Shown piece by piece: positions 1 to 8,342 of a DNA stretch of 48,739 nt. Origin of the DNA: a virus; IMG/VR virus record IMGVR_UViG_3300009034_000062, positions 1 to 48,739 of that record; one strand, 5' to 3'. The position numbers and the translations under genes were made by a program. Numbering within the stretch: the stretch's first letter is position 1; each line of letters opens with the position of its first letter. The notes beneath the pieces are model-generated. The model worked only from the letters and a program-made list of their open reading frames with translations, searched no databases and had not been told where the DNA came from.

Positions 1-565
1 GAACACGAATAGCACTCACATTACGCTGTTTAGTCCTCTGAAGTTGCATCTTACTGGTGAGGCGAGTAAAGCGAAGATAGTCACTCGACTCAGGAGCACT
101 AAAATGGAACATAACCCTCACTGTTTTGCCATTCTGAAAAATGGCAAACTTCATCTCAATTCCACTCTCTGCTAAATCAAAACCACCTTCAGCCTCAATC
201 AAAGAAGCTTCTTCGGGAATATCTTCCCGTCCACTGAGAAGGAAACCACTCACTGCTTCAAGTTTGTGCCCTAAAGGAATTTTTTCTTTCCAATCTTTTT
301 GGTCTGTGAAAGGTTTTCCTTTCCAGATATAACCCTCAACTCGAATAATCAAGGTTTCCCATAGAGCCTGGTCTCGCTCTTGACGAACATTGGACATCTC
401 AATGGTATCCTTACCTTTACTTAAACCGAGCTGACTTGCTCCTTTATGATAGTCAACCCAATCGTCATAGGTAGGGATTCGGAACACATGCTTCAGTATA
501 AACTTCTGGTCTCCTCGGACTTCCCGAATAGTAAAAAAACACTCTTTCAAAGATAAATCATACAT
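1..565 (-). CDS. Partial phage protein after the tail tube gene; tail chaperone candidate
   Basis: The frame opens at an ATG at 565 and stays open to the left edge, so about 188 codons are visible and the C-terminus is missing. GGAGGAG lies 7 bases before the ATG, which fixes the start. I do not recognise the fold. The visible part is soluble and charged, with no signal peptide or membrane segment. It directly follows the major tail protein, where lambda-like siphoviruses carry the gpG-type tail assembly chaperone. That role is inferred from position only; a minor tail protein is equally possible. If it is a chaperone, a programmed frameshift would be expected beyond the edge. Confidence 0.7.
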   Translation of the reverse strand, partial: MYDLSLKECFFTIREVRGDQKFILKHVFRIPTYDDWVDYHKGASQLGLSKGKDTIEMSNVRQERDQALWETLIIRVEGYIWKGKPFTDQKDWKEKIPLGHKLEAVSGFLLSGREDIPEEASLIEAEGGFDLAESGIEMKFAIFQNGKTVRVMFHFSAPESSDYLRFTRLTSKMQLQRTKQRNVSAIRV

Positions 566-609
566 TTATTCACTCCTCCATTATAAATTTATCCAACCGC
601 AATCATGTA

Positions 610-1686
610 TTATACAGATGCGACTAAATAATCATCCACATGGTTCTGAACCGAGATTTGCACCAACGGAGCAGGAGTATCACCAGCTTTATAAAGAACT
701 GACTCTTCATCAAAAGTTACCGAGTAAGTATAAACACCATCAGCTTCATCAATAGGCATTGCAGAGTAATAAAGTCTAGGAAACTCAAACTTAATCATAT
801 GCTTATAGGTACAAGGAGCTGCCTGAGATAGAGCACCTTCACAGGTGATTTCCAATGCTAGAACTTGATTATTCAGAAAGTCATCATGCAAATCAGAATC
901 TGCTTTAAGGTCAACAACCAGGGCAGGAACAATACTTCGATTTCCAATCTCTAATCTTCCACGATAAAGACCACTAGAAGGAAAATATCCACGAGCATCT
1001 CTTGGGTCATTATTAATTGTAACAGACCAGCTTCGAACTCTTGTAGTGATGACTTCCGCAGCATCCCCTAACTTAATAACAGCAGCATTTGAAGTCAAGT
1101 ATTCAACCGTAGGCAGAGCAGGCATACTTAGAGTAGAAGCCTCTGTTTTTCCGCTACCCATAAGTTCAGCAGTCGCAGAAATATGCTCAAAACCTTCAGC
1201 AGAAATCGTCAAACTGGTAACTGCCATAGAATAGAGATACCGCTTCAGAGCAGTAGCAGCAGAAACCTTCTCAACTATGGTGGTAACAGGCATCTGAGCT
1301 GTCGCTTCAACATCTGGGTCAAAGAACGTGAACTTATGCAAATATAGATTAGGACAATTCGTAGCATCAGGCTGGGAAGTAGCAACCTTACCCATAGCAT
1401 AAGCAAGTAACCAACCTAGAATATAAGAGCTACCATCTACTGTCCTGGAAAGAGCTGTACTCCTTGCAACTTCCCAGTGGTCACTGGCAAACTCATGTCC
1501 TTTACCAACTGCTTCCCTATCGGAACGAAACTCCTTCGTAACCTCAGCAGGTCTAACTTCCCTGACAGGATGAGTAAAGGTCAAATCGCCATCAACAACC
1601 TTAGTATCATAGTCACTCTGCTTATTATTGGAGAATGCCCATTGCATCTCGATAGAACGCTGTGCTTCATAACCAGGTAATGTCAT
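610..1686 (-). CDS. Major tail (tail tube) protein
   Basis: A 358-residue protein with the character of phage tail tube subunits: beta-rich, few cysteines, a central stretch of alternating hydrophobic residues, and a conserved-looking early segment around DHWEVAR. It would polymerise into the tube through which DNA is ejected. It lies after the neck genes and before the next tail gene, the expected place for a siphovirus tube. The size also overlaps with small sheath proteins, but I see no sheath-like pattern. GGAGGAG stands 4 bases before the ATG and the stop is TAA. The identification rests on composition, size and gene order. Confidence 0.65.
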   Translation of the reverse strand: MTLPGYEAQRSIEMQWAFSNNKQSDYDTKVVDGDLTFTHPVREVRPAEVTKEFRSDREAVGKGHEFASDHWEVARSTALSRTVDGSSYILGWLLAYAMGKVATSQPDATNCPNLYLHKFTFFDPDVEATAQMPVTTIVEKVSAATALKRYLYSMAVTSLTISAEGFEHISATAELMGSGKTEASTLSMPALPTVEYLTSNAAVIKLGDAAEVITTRVRSWSVTINNDPRDARGYFPSSGLYRGRLEIGNRSIVPALVVDLKADSDLHDDFLNNQVLALEITCEGALSQAAPCTYKHMIKFEFPRLYYSAMPIDEADGVYTYSVTFDEESVLYKAGDTPAPLVQISVQNHVDDYLVASV

Positions 1687-1687
1687 T

Positions 1688-1900
1688 TTACTCCTCCAAA
1701 ACTATACTTTTTTCCTCGCTCTTCTTCTGTTTCTTCGTGACAGGTTCCGCAAACTCCTTCAAGTACTTCTCGTATATTCCCTTATCAACTTCAAACCCAT
1801 CAGGGTCATACTCACCATCATCTTTAACAGTAATTGAAAGGGTTGGAGTGGCAACTACCAAATACCTCCCCTCTTTAAGTCGAAGTTTTATTTTGCTCAT
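1688..1900 (-). CDS. Small conserved-position tail/neck protein, unknown
   Basis: About 70 residues. The N-terminal half looks like a short beta structure (KIKLRLKEGRYLVV) and the C-terminus is a lysine/glutamate-rich tail. An in-frame GTG at 1906 would add two residues, but it is part of the GAGGTGA ribosome binding site, so the ATG at 1900 is the better start. The stop is one base from the tail tube ATG, which suggests coupled translation. It is the first gene behind the TTGACA/TATATT promoter at 1918-1946. Many siphoviruses carry a small protein before the tube gene; no function is assigned. Confidence 0.75.
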   Translation of the reverse strand: MSKIKLRLKEGRYLVVATPTLSITVKDDGEYDPDGFEVDKGIYEKYLKEFAEPVTKKQKKSEEKSIVLEE

Positions 1901-1917
1901 CGTCACCTCACTAATTT

Positions 1918-1946
1918 AATATACTTTCTCTCTCTACATATGTCAA
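1918..1946 (-). promoter_or_regulatory. Sigma70-like promoter for the tail operon
   Basis: On the minus strand the -35 box is TTGACA (1941-1946), followed by a 17-base spacer and TATATT (1918-1923). It starts right after the TAG of the preceding gene and lies about 18 bases before the 1900 start. It has the same make-up as the elements at 7572-7599 and 47074-47102. Confidence 0.75.
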
Positions 1947-1949
1947 GAG

Positions 1950-2447
1950 CTAAGCAAGGTCAACCCAACGCTGACCTCTCACACGATACCCAACCCTTGC
2001 TTCAAAAATAAAATCTTCCCTATCTGCATCTGGAGCGAGTATATCAAACCTTGTAAGAATATCAAGCTCTTCTAAACCAGGGTATAACTCAATCACTCCC
2101 CCCAAATTGTTGTCGTACAAACTTCTGTACACATCCTCATACATAGCAAGCACCCCAACATTAGGAGGAGAATCCCCTGGAGAATCAGCCATAACAGCAT
2201 CCTCTTGTCCATTCTTAATCTTTCCTAACAGAATTAACTCTACTGCATTCTCAATCCATCGCTGGGCAGCCTCATAGGGGACAGATTTTGCAGATATAGG
2301 ACTTATCACAATACAATAATACTGAAAATCAGGAAGAGTTTCCTTACGGTACTTCAGGATAGCAAACACATCCACATACGATAACAAAGAAGCACCCTCC
2401 AATTCGGTCTTAATCGCAGTATAAATATCCTTTGGGAATAACGCCAT
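1950..2447 (-). CDS. Probable tail terminator / neck protein
   Basis: A 165-residue soluble protein between the HK97 gp10-like gene and the tail genes. Size, position and the opening pattern (a short helix followed by a beta strand) fit the tail terminator family (lambda gpU / gp11-like), which caps the tail tube and joins it to the head. The ATG overlaps the stop of the previous gene by one base (TAATG), and GGAGG lies upstream. The assignment is from order and size, not from a diagnostic motif. Confidence 0.5.
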   Translation of the reverse strand: MALFPKDIYTAIKTELEGASLLSYVDVFAILKYRKETLPDFQYYCIVISPISAKSVPYEAAQRWIENAVELILLGKIKNGQEDAVMADSPGDSPPNVGVLAMYEDVYRSLYDNNLGGVIELYPGLEELDILTRFDILAPDADREDFIFEARVGYRVRGQRWVDLA

Positions 2448-2911
2448 TAATCTGCCTCCTGCATTCTTACCTGTAAAGTAATAATCGTAACATGTGCTTG
2501 ACTGTCAAAATAAACAACGGACTCTGAAGAACTTCTAAGAAGAGAAGATGTTTTAGCAGCCCCAGTCGAATAAGAGGTCGACACCAATTTCTTATTGGCT
2601 TTCAAAAGAGTTCGAACTAAGCGGGCTAACTCATAAGAAGCATCCTCAGCATCTTCTACCCCATCTTGAGTATCCTGGATAACAGCACCGCAAATAATAT
2701 CCTGATGGATGATTATATACTTATCCGTAAGGTTCCCCGTTACAATATCATCAAGAAAGAAATCCCCTAAAGCAATAAACTTGTACACATCTTTAGGCAA
2801 CTCAATTCCCGCACTTGCCAAAACCACATCACATGCATCGTACAGTATGCCAGACTGAGGAATACGCTCAGCCTCAAAAATCTCGTACAATGCCTTCTTA
2901 TGCTTTATCAT
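2447..2911 (-). CDS. Neck protein of unknown role
   Basis: A 154-residue protein, mildly acidic in the N-terminal half, with a serine-rich stretch near residue 130 and a beta-like C-terminus (VTIITLQVRM). It overlaps the preceding gp10-like gene by 4 bases (ATGA) and the following gene by 1 base, so the three are translationally coupled. Its place among head-tail joining genes makes a connector or completion role likely. I do not recognise the family. Confidence 0.6.
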   Translation of the reverse strand: MIKHKKALYEIFEAERIPQSGILYDACDVVLASAGIELPKDVYKFIALGDFFLDDIVTGNLTDKYIIIHQDIICGAVIQDTQDGVEDAEDASYELARLVRTLLKANKKLVSTSYSTGAAKTSSLLRSSSESVVYFDSQAHVTIITLQVRMQEAD

Positions 2912-3402
2912 TTGAATTTGCTCTTCATACCCGATATGACTTCAGACTGAAACATCGCTCTTGCCTTCTTATTGGCATATCTATAAGCATGACTTAACAA
3001 TCTTTGTTTACGCTGACCTGCTGTCGATTCCGCACTCACCCACTCCCCTCTGTATCTCCAGACCAATCTTTTAGCCTTCCTGGGATAAATACGCTGTTTA
3101 TACCTCCCATGTAATCCTGTTCCCTGGTCAACATACGGAGGGTAGAATACTTTACCTGAGAAGTCTCCCTTCTGCCAACCAAAATGGAATGAAAAACCTC
3201 CCCTAGAATAAGTTCGCAGGTTCCAATATTTCGCAGCACTCTGCATGAAACCTGACCGAATTGGGGTTATCATTTGAAGGAATACAACAGTCGACTCTGC
3301 TAACTCTTTAGCTCTAATTTGAGTTCGGACTAAAGAAGCAGTCAGAACTCCACCAACATCAGGAGGAAACCCTCCCTTCATAGAGACTATTCGAAAATTC
3401 AT
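2908..3402 (-). CDS. HK97 gp10-like tail completion / head-tail joining protein
   Basis: A 164-residue basic protein. The family pattern is visible: an early helical region, TPIRSG near residue 65 (the 'tPv.tG' site of gp10-like proteins), and YPPYVDQGTGLHG near residue 90, equivalent to the conserved 'Y..yvE.GT' motif. The C-terminus is rich in Lys and Arg. Such proteins act at the head-tail joint. It is coupled to its neighbours by a TAATG overlap on one side and ATGA on the other. Confidence 0.75.
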   Translation of the reverse strand: MNFRIVSMKGGFPPDVGGVLTASLVRTQIRAKELAESTVVFLQMITPIRSGFMQSAAKYWNLRTYSRGGFSFHFGWQKGDFSGKVFYPPYVDQGTGLHGRYKQRIYPRKAKRLVWRYRGEWVSAESTAGQRKQRLLSHAYRYANKKARAMFQSEVISGMKSKFK

Positions 3403-3941
3403 TATCCGTCTTCTTCAGGAACATATGTCTTATCACCACGAGCAGTCTTAATCAAAGCTTCCTCATCACTATGAAGAAGTGCAACGGTTGGGAACTCATC
3501 CAAACCTGGGAACACTCTCTGGATAACTTCATACCAAACTTCCTTAAACTTAGCGTCTGTTATGAGAGACTCAGGAATCAGGATATTCCCCATATGAGCA
3601 AAGTTAGAAGCAAGAGCTAAAATTTCCCTGGTAAAAGAAACCAGCTCTTGTTCTCCGCCTCGTCCTCCAACAGAAGTAGTACGAAGCATCCCAGACTCAG
3701 CAACCCGTACACCCAAAGCAGGAAGAGCAAAACTGACAGTCAGCAAAGCCTCAGCATACATTAATTTAGTATTATAGCTTGCAGGCGTAAGTGTTCCTGC
3801 TTCAGCATCTGTGTAGTTACTCTCCCCAACAACCCTTTGGAGATGATAAGAAGTGAATTGCAAATAGAACTTAAGAGACTCGTCACTAATCCTCTTACCA
3901 AAGTTGCCCGCAGCTCGGACATTATCCAGTGAAGCAAGCAT
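3402..3941 (-). CDS. Head-tail connector (adaptor) candidate
   Basis: A 179-residue protein that looks mainly helical (YAEALLTVSFALPALG, LVSFTREILALASNFA). Its size and place two genes after the capsid match the gp6-like or gp15-like connector ring of siphoviruses. Its stop overlaps the gp10-like start. The ribosome binding site is modest (TAGGC). No diagnostic motif, so the function is inferred from position. Confidence 0.5.
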   Translation of the reverse strand: MLASLDNVRAAGNFGKRISDESLKFYLQFTSYHLQRVVGESNYTDAEAGTLTPASYNTKLMYAEALLTVSFALPALGVRVAESGMLRTTSVGGRGGEQELVSFTREILALASNFAHMGNILIPESLITDAKFKEVWYEVIQRVFPGLDEFPTVALLHSDEEALIKTARGDKTYVPEEDG

Positions 3942-3960
3942 TTATAAGCCTACCTTAAAA

Positions 3961-4449
3961 TTATTTTTTCTTTCCCTTTCCTTTACCTATCTTCTTTGGA
4001 GGCTCTTTCACAGGAGCCTCTTCTTTCGGAGCTTCTTCTTCTTCTGCTATTTCCGCTTTTTCTTCTTCTGCTATTTCCGCTTTTTCTTCTTCAGCATCCC
4101 CCTCGTAAACCTCCATCTCAGTCTTCTCTATAAAAGCTTCAGCAGCCTTCGCCTGTGCCAAGTGTTTCGACTTCAAATACTCCATAGCAATCTTAAACTG
4201 TTTCTTATCCAGAGCACCCTTAATATCTGCTTCAGAGATTTTCTTCTCTGCAATGGCTTTTCGAAGTTCATCAGCAGTAGGTCGACGAAACAGAATTTCA
4301 CCATAGACCTTATTCTGTTTCTTCATCCACCTCTCATCAGTTAATTCAGCGTACTCGGTTTCCAAAACTCCAGCTAAGACGAAGACATCTCCAACCATGT
4401 AAAGCTTACTACCAACGGTTACTCCATCTTTAGTACAAATAACTAACAT
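3961..4449 (-). CDS. Phage protein with repetitive acidic tail, head region
   Basis: A 162-residue protein. The first ~45 residues form a small beta-rich part that looks folded. The middle (ADELRKAIAEKKISEADIKG) is helical, with short repeats resembling SAP or helix-extension modules. From about residue 120 the chain is low complexity: an 8-residue unit EEKAEIAE occurs twice in tandem, followed by Pro/Glu and a Lys/Gly-rich end (GKGKGKKK). GGAGGAGG precedes the ATG. Genes of this kind often sit after the capsid gene, with unknown role. Two hairpins lie between it and the capsid gene. Confidence 0.65.
   Translation of the reverse strand: MLVICTKDGVTVGSKLYMVGDVFVLAGVLETEYAELTDERWMKKQNKVYGEILFRRPTADELRKAIAEKKISEADIKGALDKKQFKIAMEYLKSKHLAQAKAAEAFIEKTEMEVYEGDAEEEKAEIAEEEKAEIAEEEEAPKEEAPVKEPPKKIGKGKGKKK
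4037..4084. repeat. Two perfect 24-bp tandem repeats inside the acidic-tail gene
   Basis: Positions 4037-4060 and 4061-4084 are identical 24-mers, in frame, each coding for eight residues. A partial third copy follows. This is a likely slippage hot spot where the copy number may vary between isolates. Confidence 0.9.
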
Positions 4450-4495
4450 AGAATATACCTCCTCCTAGAGATTACCCACCGCCCTCCCAGCTCAA

Positions 4496-4548
4496 ATTAT
4501 AGACTGAAGGCTCAGGCTATAATCAAGCTGCTTTATTATTAAAAGCAG
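4496..4548 (-). promoter_or_regulatory. Double hairpin between capsid and downstream gene
   Basis: Two inverted repeats fill the 112-base gap after the capsid stop. The first met in transcription (4528-4548) has 7-bp arms CTGCTTT/AAAGCAG around 7 bases. The second (4496-4523) has outer arms ATTATAG/CTATAAT plus inner CTGA/TCAG around GCCT. Neither is followed by a T tract, so they look more like processing or attenuation structures than full terminators. The outer arm also contains a perfect TATAAT, with TTGATT 19 bases away, so a weak promoter is possible. Confidence 0.6.
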
Positions 4549-4561
4549 GCAAGATAGCTAA

Positions 4562-5551
4562 TTAAGTAAGAACAGTAGCATACACAATATTATCAGGACG
4601 CTGAAGAACAGGCAGAAAGTTATACTCAATCAGGAAGAATCTAGCTGATGGGTCTTTCTCAGTCCAAGATTTAGAGAATTTACCTGTGTGGTTCTTAGGG
4701 GAGTCATGGTCAGCAGAAAGACCTTCCAGAAGAATGAAAGGATTTCCACTCTTCGACATCATGATTATCTTCTTTGCAGAAATGTAAGGAACGAAGGTTT
4801 CACTTGTATCTTCATATCCACCATTGAACACGTGCCAATCCAATCCTAACAACCCTTCAATAGTTGAACTCTGTAGGTACTGCCATTTGTGTTTTTCGGA
4901 AAACAGACCCTTAATGGCTCCGTTCTTGTACACGTATTCCATCGTATCTCCTGGGAGATAGATGTCAGTAGCGTCATAACCAGTATCCTGTTGAATCAAC
5001 TTCTTCCAAGCGTAGATATTCCCGATAATATCCGCATCATAGACTCCGCTAGTTACATTATCCCACTTCACGGTAGCAGTAGGCTTGTGAGCAGTCGAGA
5101 TACCCATAGTAATAGTAGCTTTAACATCAACCTCATTGATTGTAATTACATCTTGAAGTGCTTCCCAACAATAGGACTCAATCAATCGCTCCAATCTATT
5201 ATTCAGGTCAACTGTCTCCCGACGGACAGTAGCCTCAGCATTTGCCCTTGCCATCTCCCCTGGCTCTCGGAGCCAACGAATTGTGGTAGGTTCAAAAGCT
5301 TTCTTTTCCCTGACATAGATAAAAGCGGCTGTTTTTTGCCCCACACCTAACTGAGCAACAATCTTGGCTTCCCTATTAGGGATTGTAGGGACAGCTCTCT
5401 CACGACTACCTTTTATGACATCCCACTTAGCTTCTGTAAATGGGTGAGTTTTCTTCTGGAACAAACTACGACCAACATTCTCAGGCGGAGCAACATACTT
5501 CTCAATCAAGCCTGTTAATACATTTTGTTTTAGTAAAGAAATTTCTGGCAT
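4562..5551 (-). CDS. Major capsid protein, lambda gpE-like
   Basis: A 329-residue protein, close to the usual length of the gpE-type family (about 340). Residues ~90-130 show the characteristic pattern: arginine before a Pro-Gly turn (REPGEMARANAEATVRRE), then LNNRLERLIESYCWEAL, a conserved helix with an acidic residue before the 'E..~~AL' site. It builds the icosahedral shell. It lies immediately after the decoration protein gene, as in lambda D-E. GGAGG is 8-9 bases before the ATG. It is likely one of the most highly expressed genes, consistent with the hairpins behind it. Confidence 0.8.
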   Translation of the reverse strand: MPEISLLKQNVLTGLIEKYVAPPENVGRSLFQKKTHPFTEAKWDVIKGSRERAVPTIPNREAKIVAQLGVGQKTAAFIYVREKKAFEPTTIRWLREPGEMARANAEATVRRETVDLNNRLERLIESYCWEALQDVITINEVDVKATITMGISTAHKPTATVKWDNVTSGVYDADIIGNIYAWKKLIQQDTGYDATDIYLPGDTMEYVYKNGAIKGLFSEKHKWQYLQSSTIEGLLGLDWHVFNGGYEDTSETFVPYISAKKIIMMSKSGNPFILLEGLSADHDSPKNHTGKFSKSWTEKDPSARFFLIEYNFLPVLQRPDNIVYATVLT

Positions 5552-5584
5552 TTTCTATTTCCTCCAGTATATTTCAACTCACTC

Positions 5585-6199
5585 TTAGAAAATTACGGAA
5601 TCCGCAATCTCATCATATTTAGCACCCAAATCAGTTAGAACACGAGCATCCCAGTTAGAGGCAGCAGAAACAACGGAGTACTTAGCAGCTCCACCAATCA
5701 TAACTTCGATAGCAACATCAGCACTGGTGGAATCGCCAGGAATCCTAACGAACCCAACAGCTTTTCCAGCATCCGTGCCAACTCCACCATAATGGTCATA
5801 GGTAGCGGTGATTGCAACAGCACCAGGAGCAACCACAAAGGTGATGATACCTTTGTCATAGTCACAGTGAAAATCTGTTCCCTCAGTTTTAGCTACAGCG
5901 TTGACCTTAACATTTGTCAGGGTCTTAATGTAATCGTTGGCTAGAAACCAAGTAACCTGTGTGCTGTCTCCAGTTCCAACAGCCTCATCAGTAACAGTAG
6001 CAACCCCAGGAGCATATTTAATATATTTCTTGGCTGTGGTATCCCAAGCGATTGGGTCGCCTATGGCAACAGCACCTTCTCCACTCTTTAAGTTACCAGG
6101 AGCATTATAATATGGCAAAGTTGCAAAAGCTAAGAGCTCCTTTGCTTTGGTAATCGCCACTTCAGTAACATGCGGTAATTTTATACTGTAATCAGTCAT
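5585..6199 (-). CDS. Head decoration (capsid cement) protein
   Basis: A 204-residue beta-rich protein with many Ala, Thr, Val and Gly. It includes the turn GAVAIGDPIAWDTTAKKYIK, which resembles capsid decoration proteins of the gpD/DUF2190 type, and a later AVGFV strand. Such proteins trimerise on the outside of the expanded shell. It lies directly before the capsid gene and after the protease-scaffold gene, the standard order. GGAGGAAATGAACA precedes the ATG. It is longer than lambda gpD (110 residues), so it may carry an added domain. Confidence 0.65.
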   Translation of the reverse strand: MTDYSIKLPHVTEVAITKAKELLAFATLPYYNAPGNLKSGEGAVAIGDPIAWDTTAKKYIKYAPGVATVTDEAVGTGDSTQVTWFLANDYIKTLTNVKVNAVAKTEGTDFHCDYDKGIITFVVAPGAVAITATYDHYGGVGTDAGKAVGFVRIPGDSTSADVAIEVMIGGAAKYSVVSAASNWDARVLTDLGAKYDEIADSVIF

Positions 6200-6232
6200 T
6201 GTTCATTTCCTCCAAATAATTTTTACTCACTC

Positions 6233-7552
6233 TTAAGTGGTTTTAGGAATAGTGCCTTCTTCCTGAGAAGCCGCTACCTGCTTATCTATCTCTTTCTGGT
6301 CTTCAACTGCTTCAGCCTCTTTCGCCTCTTGCTCTTCAACGCCTTTCTCACCCAGCTCCACAAACTTCTTTCCTTCTCTTCGGGTTTTTGCCATTTCCTC
6401 AAACAATGCAGCATCAGATTTATAGAGCTTCATCAAGGTAGGTTTCTCTTTCGGGAAACCAAAACCTTCTGAAAGAAGAGCAGTAACAGCAGTTTCAGCT
6501 CGCATTTCGGTCAGCTCACCTTGAATATCCTTAATCTCTTTATCTGTTTTCTCTTGAGTATTAGAAAGAGTAACAAACTTTTCGAGCAGTCCCTTCACCA
6601 CTTCCTCTGCATTCTTACTATCCTCTCCCTCATCTAACTTAAGCTCCTTTTTGAGCTTCTTCATCAACTCATCACTTAACAGCTTCTGCTTATCTTCTTT
6701 TGAGACAAGCTCTCCTTTATCAATCCTGTCACTAATGACTTTCAACTCTTCGCTATCCGAAAGCAGAGCCTCAACATCAACCTTCTCTTTGTCCTTCAGA
6801 AATTTAATGGCAATCTCTTTAGTAATTTCAGGCATGTTAATACCTCCAGCTAATTTTTCTTCACTCATAATCAGAGGGGTAAACTTCTCTTCTTTGTCTG
6901 ACAACGACACATCTTGAAATCCACTGAGCCCCTCTATATACGGATGATTAACAAGGGCAACGTGTTTAACCACAGCCCCCACGTCCTCATTTGTCTGCTT
7001 ATTTTTATACTCTAAGTCTAACCAACAACTTACTCCAGGAGCCTTATCCGAACTCTCAATGTTCGAATTCATATCTTCATCATCCACAGTCAAAACAGCA
7101 TCAAGTCCTTCATCTGTTTTAATAAATTCTTTAACCCCCCCAACTTTCATCTTCGGATTATCTGTATGAGTTAAAACAACAGGAGCCTCTACAGGAACCC
7201 CCTCTTTAAAATTATTTATAATCTGGTCAGCAACTTCAGGAGTAATTTCAAACTTCGTCTCTTTATTCTCAGGATGCACCCATACACCAAAAGCTAAAAT
7301 CTGCTTCCTCCATAGCTTTGCACCCTTCTTCTCAAAATCCTTTTTTTCATCAAAAAGAGCAAGTCTAATATTTGGCATTTTTATTCCCTCCGCCAATAGA
7401 GTCTTTTTCCCCCTCGTCTTCCGTAATGAAGTATAACACATCGCCTGAATCTGGTCATCAGGTCTATTGGGGTCACTGTGATGCAGTGTCCTTATACACC
7501 TGCTAACAAAATCCTGACTTCCCTCATCCTTGTTCGGAGTTGGTACTGGCAT
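6233..7552 (-). CDS. Prohead protease and scaffold fusion (Mu gpI-like)
   Basis: A 439-residue protein in three parts. Residues 1-50 are a short cysteine-containing module (DFVSRCIRTL ... QAMCYTSLRK) often found at the front of phage proteases. Residues ~58-210 look like the Mu gpI-type serine protease: a strand-rich region, VVLTHTDNP with a candidate catalytic His near residue 127, and the end pattern ALVNHPYIEGLSGF. The remainder is a highly charged helical scaffold (MPEITKEI onward to the C-terminus). It would organise capsid assembly and then digest the scaffold. An in-frame ATG before MPEITKEIAIKFLKD could allow the scaffold to be made separately, as in lambda C/Nu3. Confidence 0.75.
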   Translation of the reverse strand: MPVPTPNKDEGSQDFVSRCIRTLHHSDPNRPDDQIQAMCYTSLRKTRGKKTLLAEGIKMPNIRLALFDEKKDFEKKGAKLWRKQILAFGVWVHPENKETKFEITPEVADQIINNFKEGVPVEAPVVLTHTDNPKMKVGGVKEFIKTDEGLDAVLTVDDEDMNSNIESSDKAPGVSCWLDLEYKNKQTNEDVGAVVKHVALVNHPYIEGLSGFQDVSLSDKEEKFTPLIMSEEKLAGGINMPEITKEIAIKFLKDKEKVDVEALLSDSEELKVISDRIDKGELVSKEDKQKLLSDELMKKLKKELKLDEGEDSKNAEEVVKGLLEKFVTLSNTQEKTDKEIKDIQGELTEMRAETAVTALLSEGFGFPKEKPTLMKLYKSDAALFEEMAKTRREGKKFVELGEKGVEEQEAKEAEAVEDQKEIDKQVAASQEEGTIPKTT

Positions 7553-7571
7553 AAGCCACCTCCTTTAAAAT

Positions 7572-7599
7572 AATATACACAAATACCTAACCTTGTCAA
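7572..7599 (-). promoter_or_regulatory. Sigma70-like promoter for head genes
   Basis: Minus strand: TTGACA (7594-7599), 16-base spacer, TATATT (7572-7577). It lies in the 55-base gap between the 7608 gene and the protease-scaffold gene, so it would drive protease, decoration and capsid genes. Confidence 0.75.
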
Positions 7600-7607
7600 G
7601 CTCTAAC

Positions 7608-8285
7608 CTACTCTTCTCCTATTTTTTCTAGTTGTTCTAAATAAAAAGCAAGGTCACTCATCTTAAACCTACCTGCCTCATCTATAGATACACCCAGAGC
7701 ACGAGCAATCTGGAGTAGCTTCAACAGAGCAGTTCTCTTTATCGGAGCAGGAGCCTTAACCTCACTTAGTCTGGCAAGTGCATTCTTAACGTGAACTTTA
7801 TCTATCTTACCTGCAAGATTCTTATATGGCAATACCCTTAATGACCTCGGAACAGTTCGCCCGCTCTCATCTTTTCTACCTCCAGATAAAACAATAAGAA
7901 AAGCTGAATCAGGTAGTTTGTCCAGGTTAGCTTCCCGTTCAATCACTTCAACCTCCTTGATTGGCGACTCAAAATCTCTAATCAACGCATTAAACACTAT
8001 CTTCCTGTTACATTTACTTAAAAGATTCATCTCAGAAAGCAACTGCTTCTGAGGATTAACAGGAGTAGCAGGTTGAAATTGTCCCCCTCTACTTATACAT
8101 AAAGACTGTGCCATCTGAACAGGCAATTTTGCAGGAATCCTGATACTTCGAAGAGCTTTCTTACCACTAGCCAACGTGCCATAAACCAGACGTAGGGTTC
8201 CCCATTTTGTTTCTTTTTTACGAATTTCTGTGATGTTGGTGACTTGCTCATTAACCATACAACTATGCTCAGTACGGAATGGCAT
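7608..8285 (-). CDS. Phage head-region protein with MPFRTEH-type N-terminus
   Basis: 225 residues from the ATG at 8285. GGAG lies 7 bases before this ATG. The frame could be extended upstream to a TTG at 8333, but that TTG is part of a TTGACA promoter box, so the shorter form is preferred. The first residues, MPFRTEHSCMV, and the segment LRSIRIPAKLP ... GGQFQPA resemble a small module seen at the start of various phage head or protease proteins. The C-terminal ~100 residues are helical (IKRTALLKLLQIARALG). It lies between portal and protease, so head assembly is the likely setting; the activity is unknown. Confidence 0.6.
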   Translation of the reverse strand: MPFRTEHSCMVNEQVTNITEIRKKETKWGTLRLVYGTLASGKKALRSIRIPAKLPVQMAQSLCISRGGQFQPATPVNPQKQLLSEMNLLSKCNRKIVFNALIRDFESPIKEVEVIEREANLDKLPDSAFLIVLSGGRKDESGRTVPRSLRVLPYKNLAGKIDKVHVKNALARLSEVKAPAPIKRTALLKLLQIARALGVSIDEAGRFKMSDLAFYLEQLEKIGEE

Positions 8286-8304
8286 ACCTATTCTCCATAA
8301 CCTA

Positions 8305-8333
8305 AAAATAAATAAACCACCAACATTTGTCAA
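8305..8333 (-). promoter_or_regulatory. Sigma70-like promoter before the 8285 gene
   Basis: Minus strand: TTGACA (8328-8333), 17-base spacer, TATTTT (8305-8310). The -10 box ends about 20 bases from the ATG at 8285, leaving room for the GGAG site in the leader. Confidence 0.6.
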
Positions 8334-8342
8334 GCCTCAACC

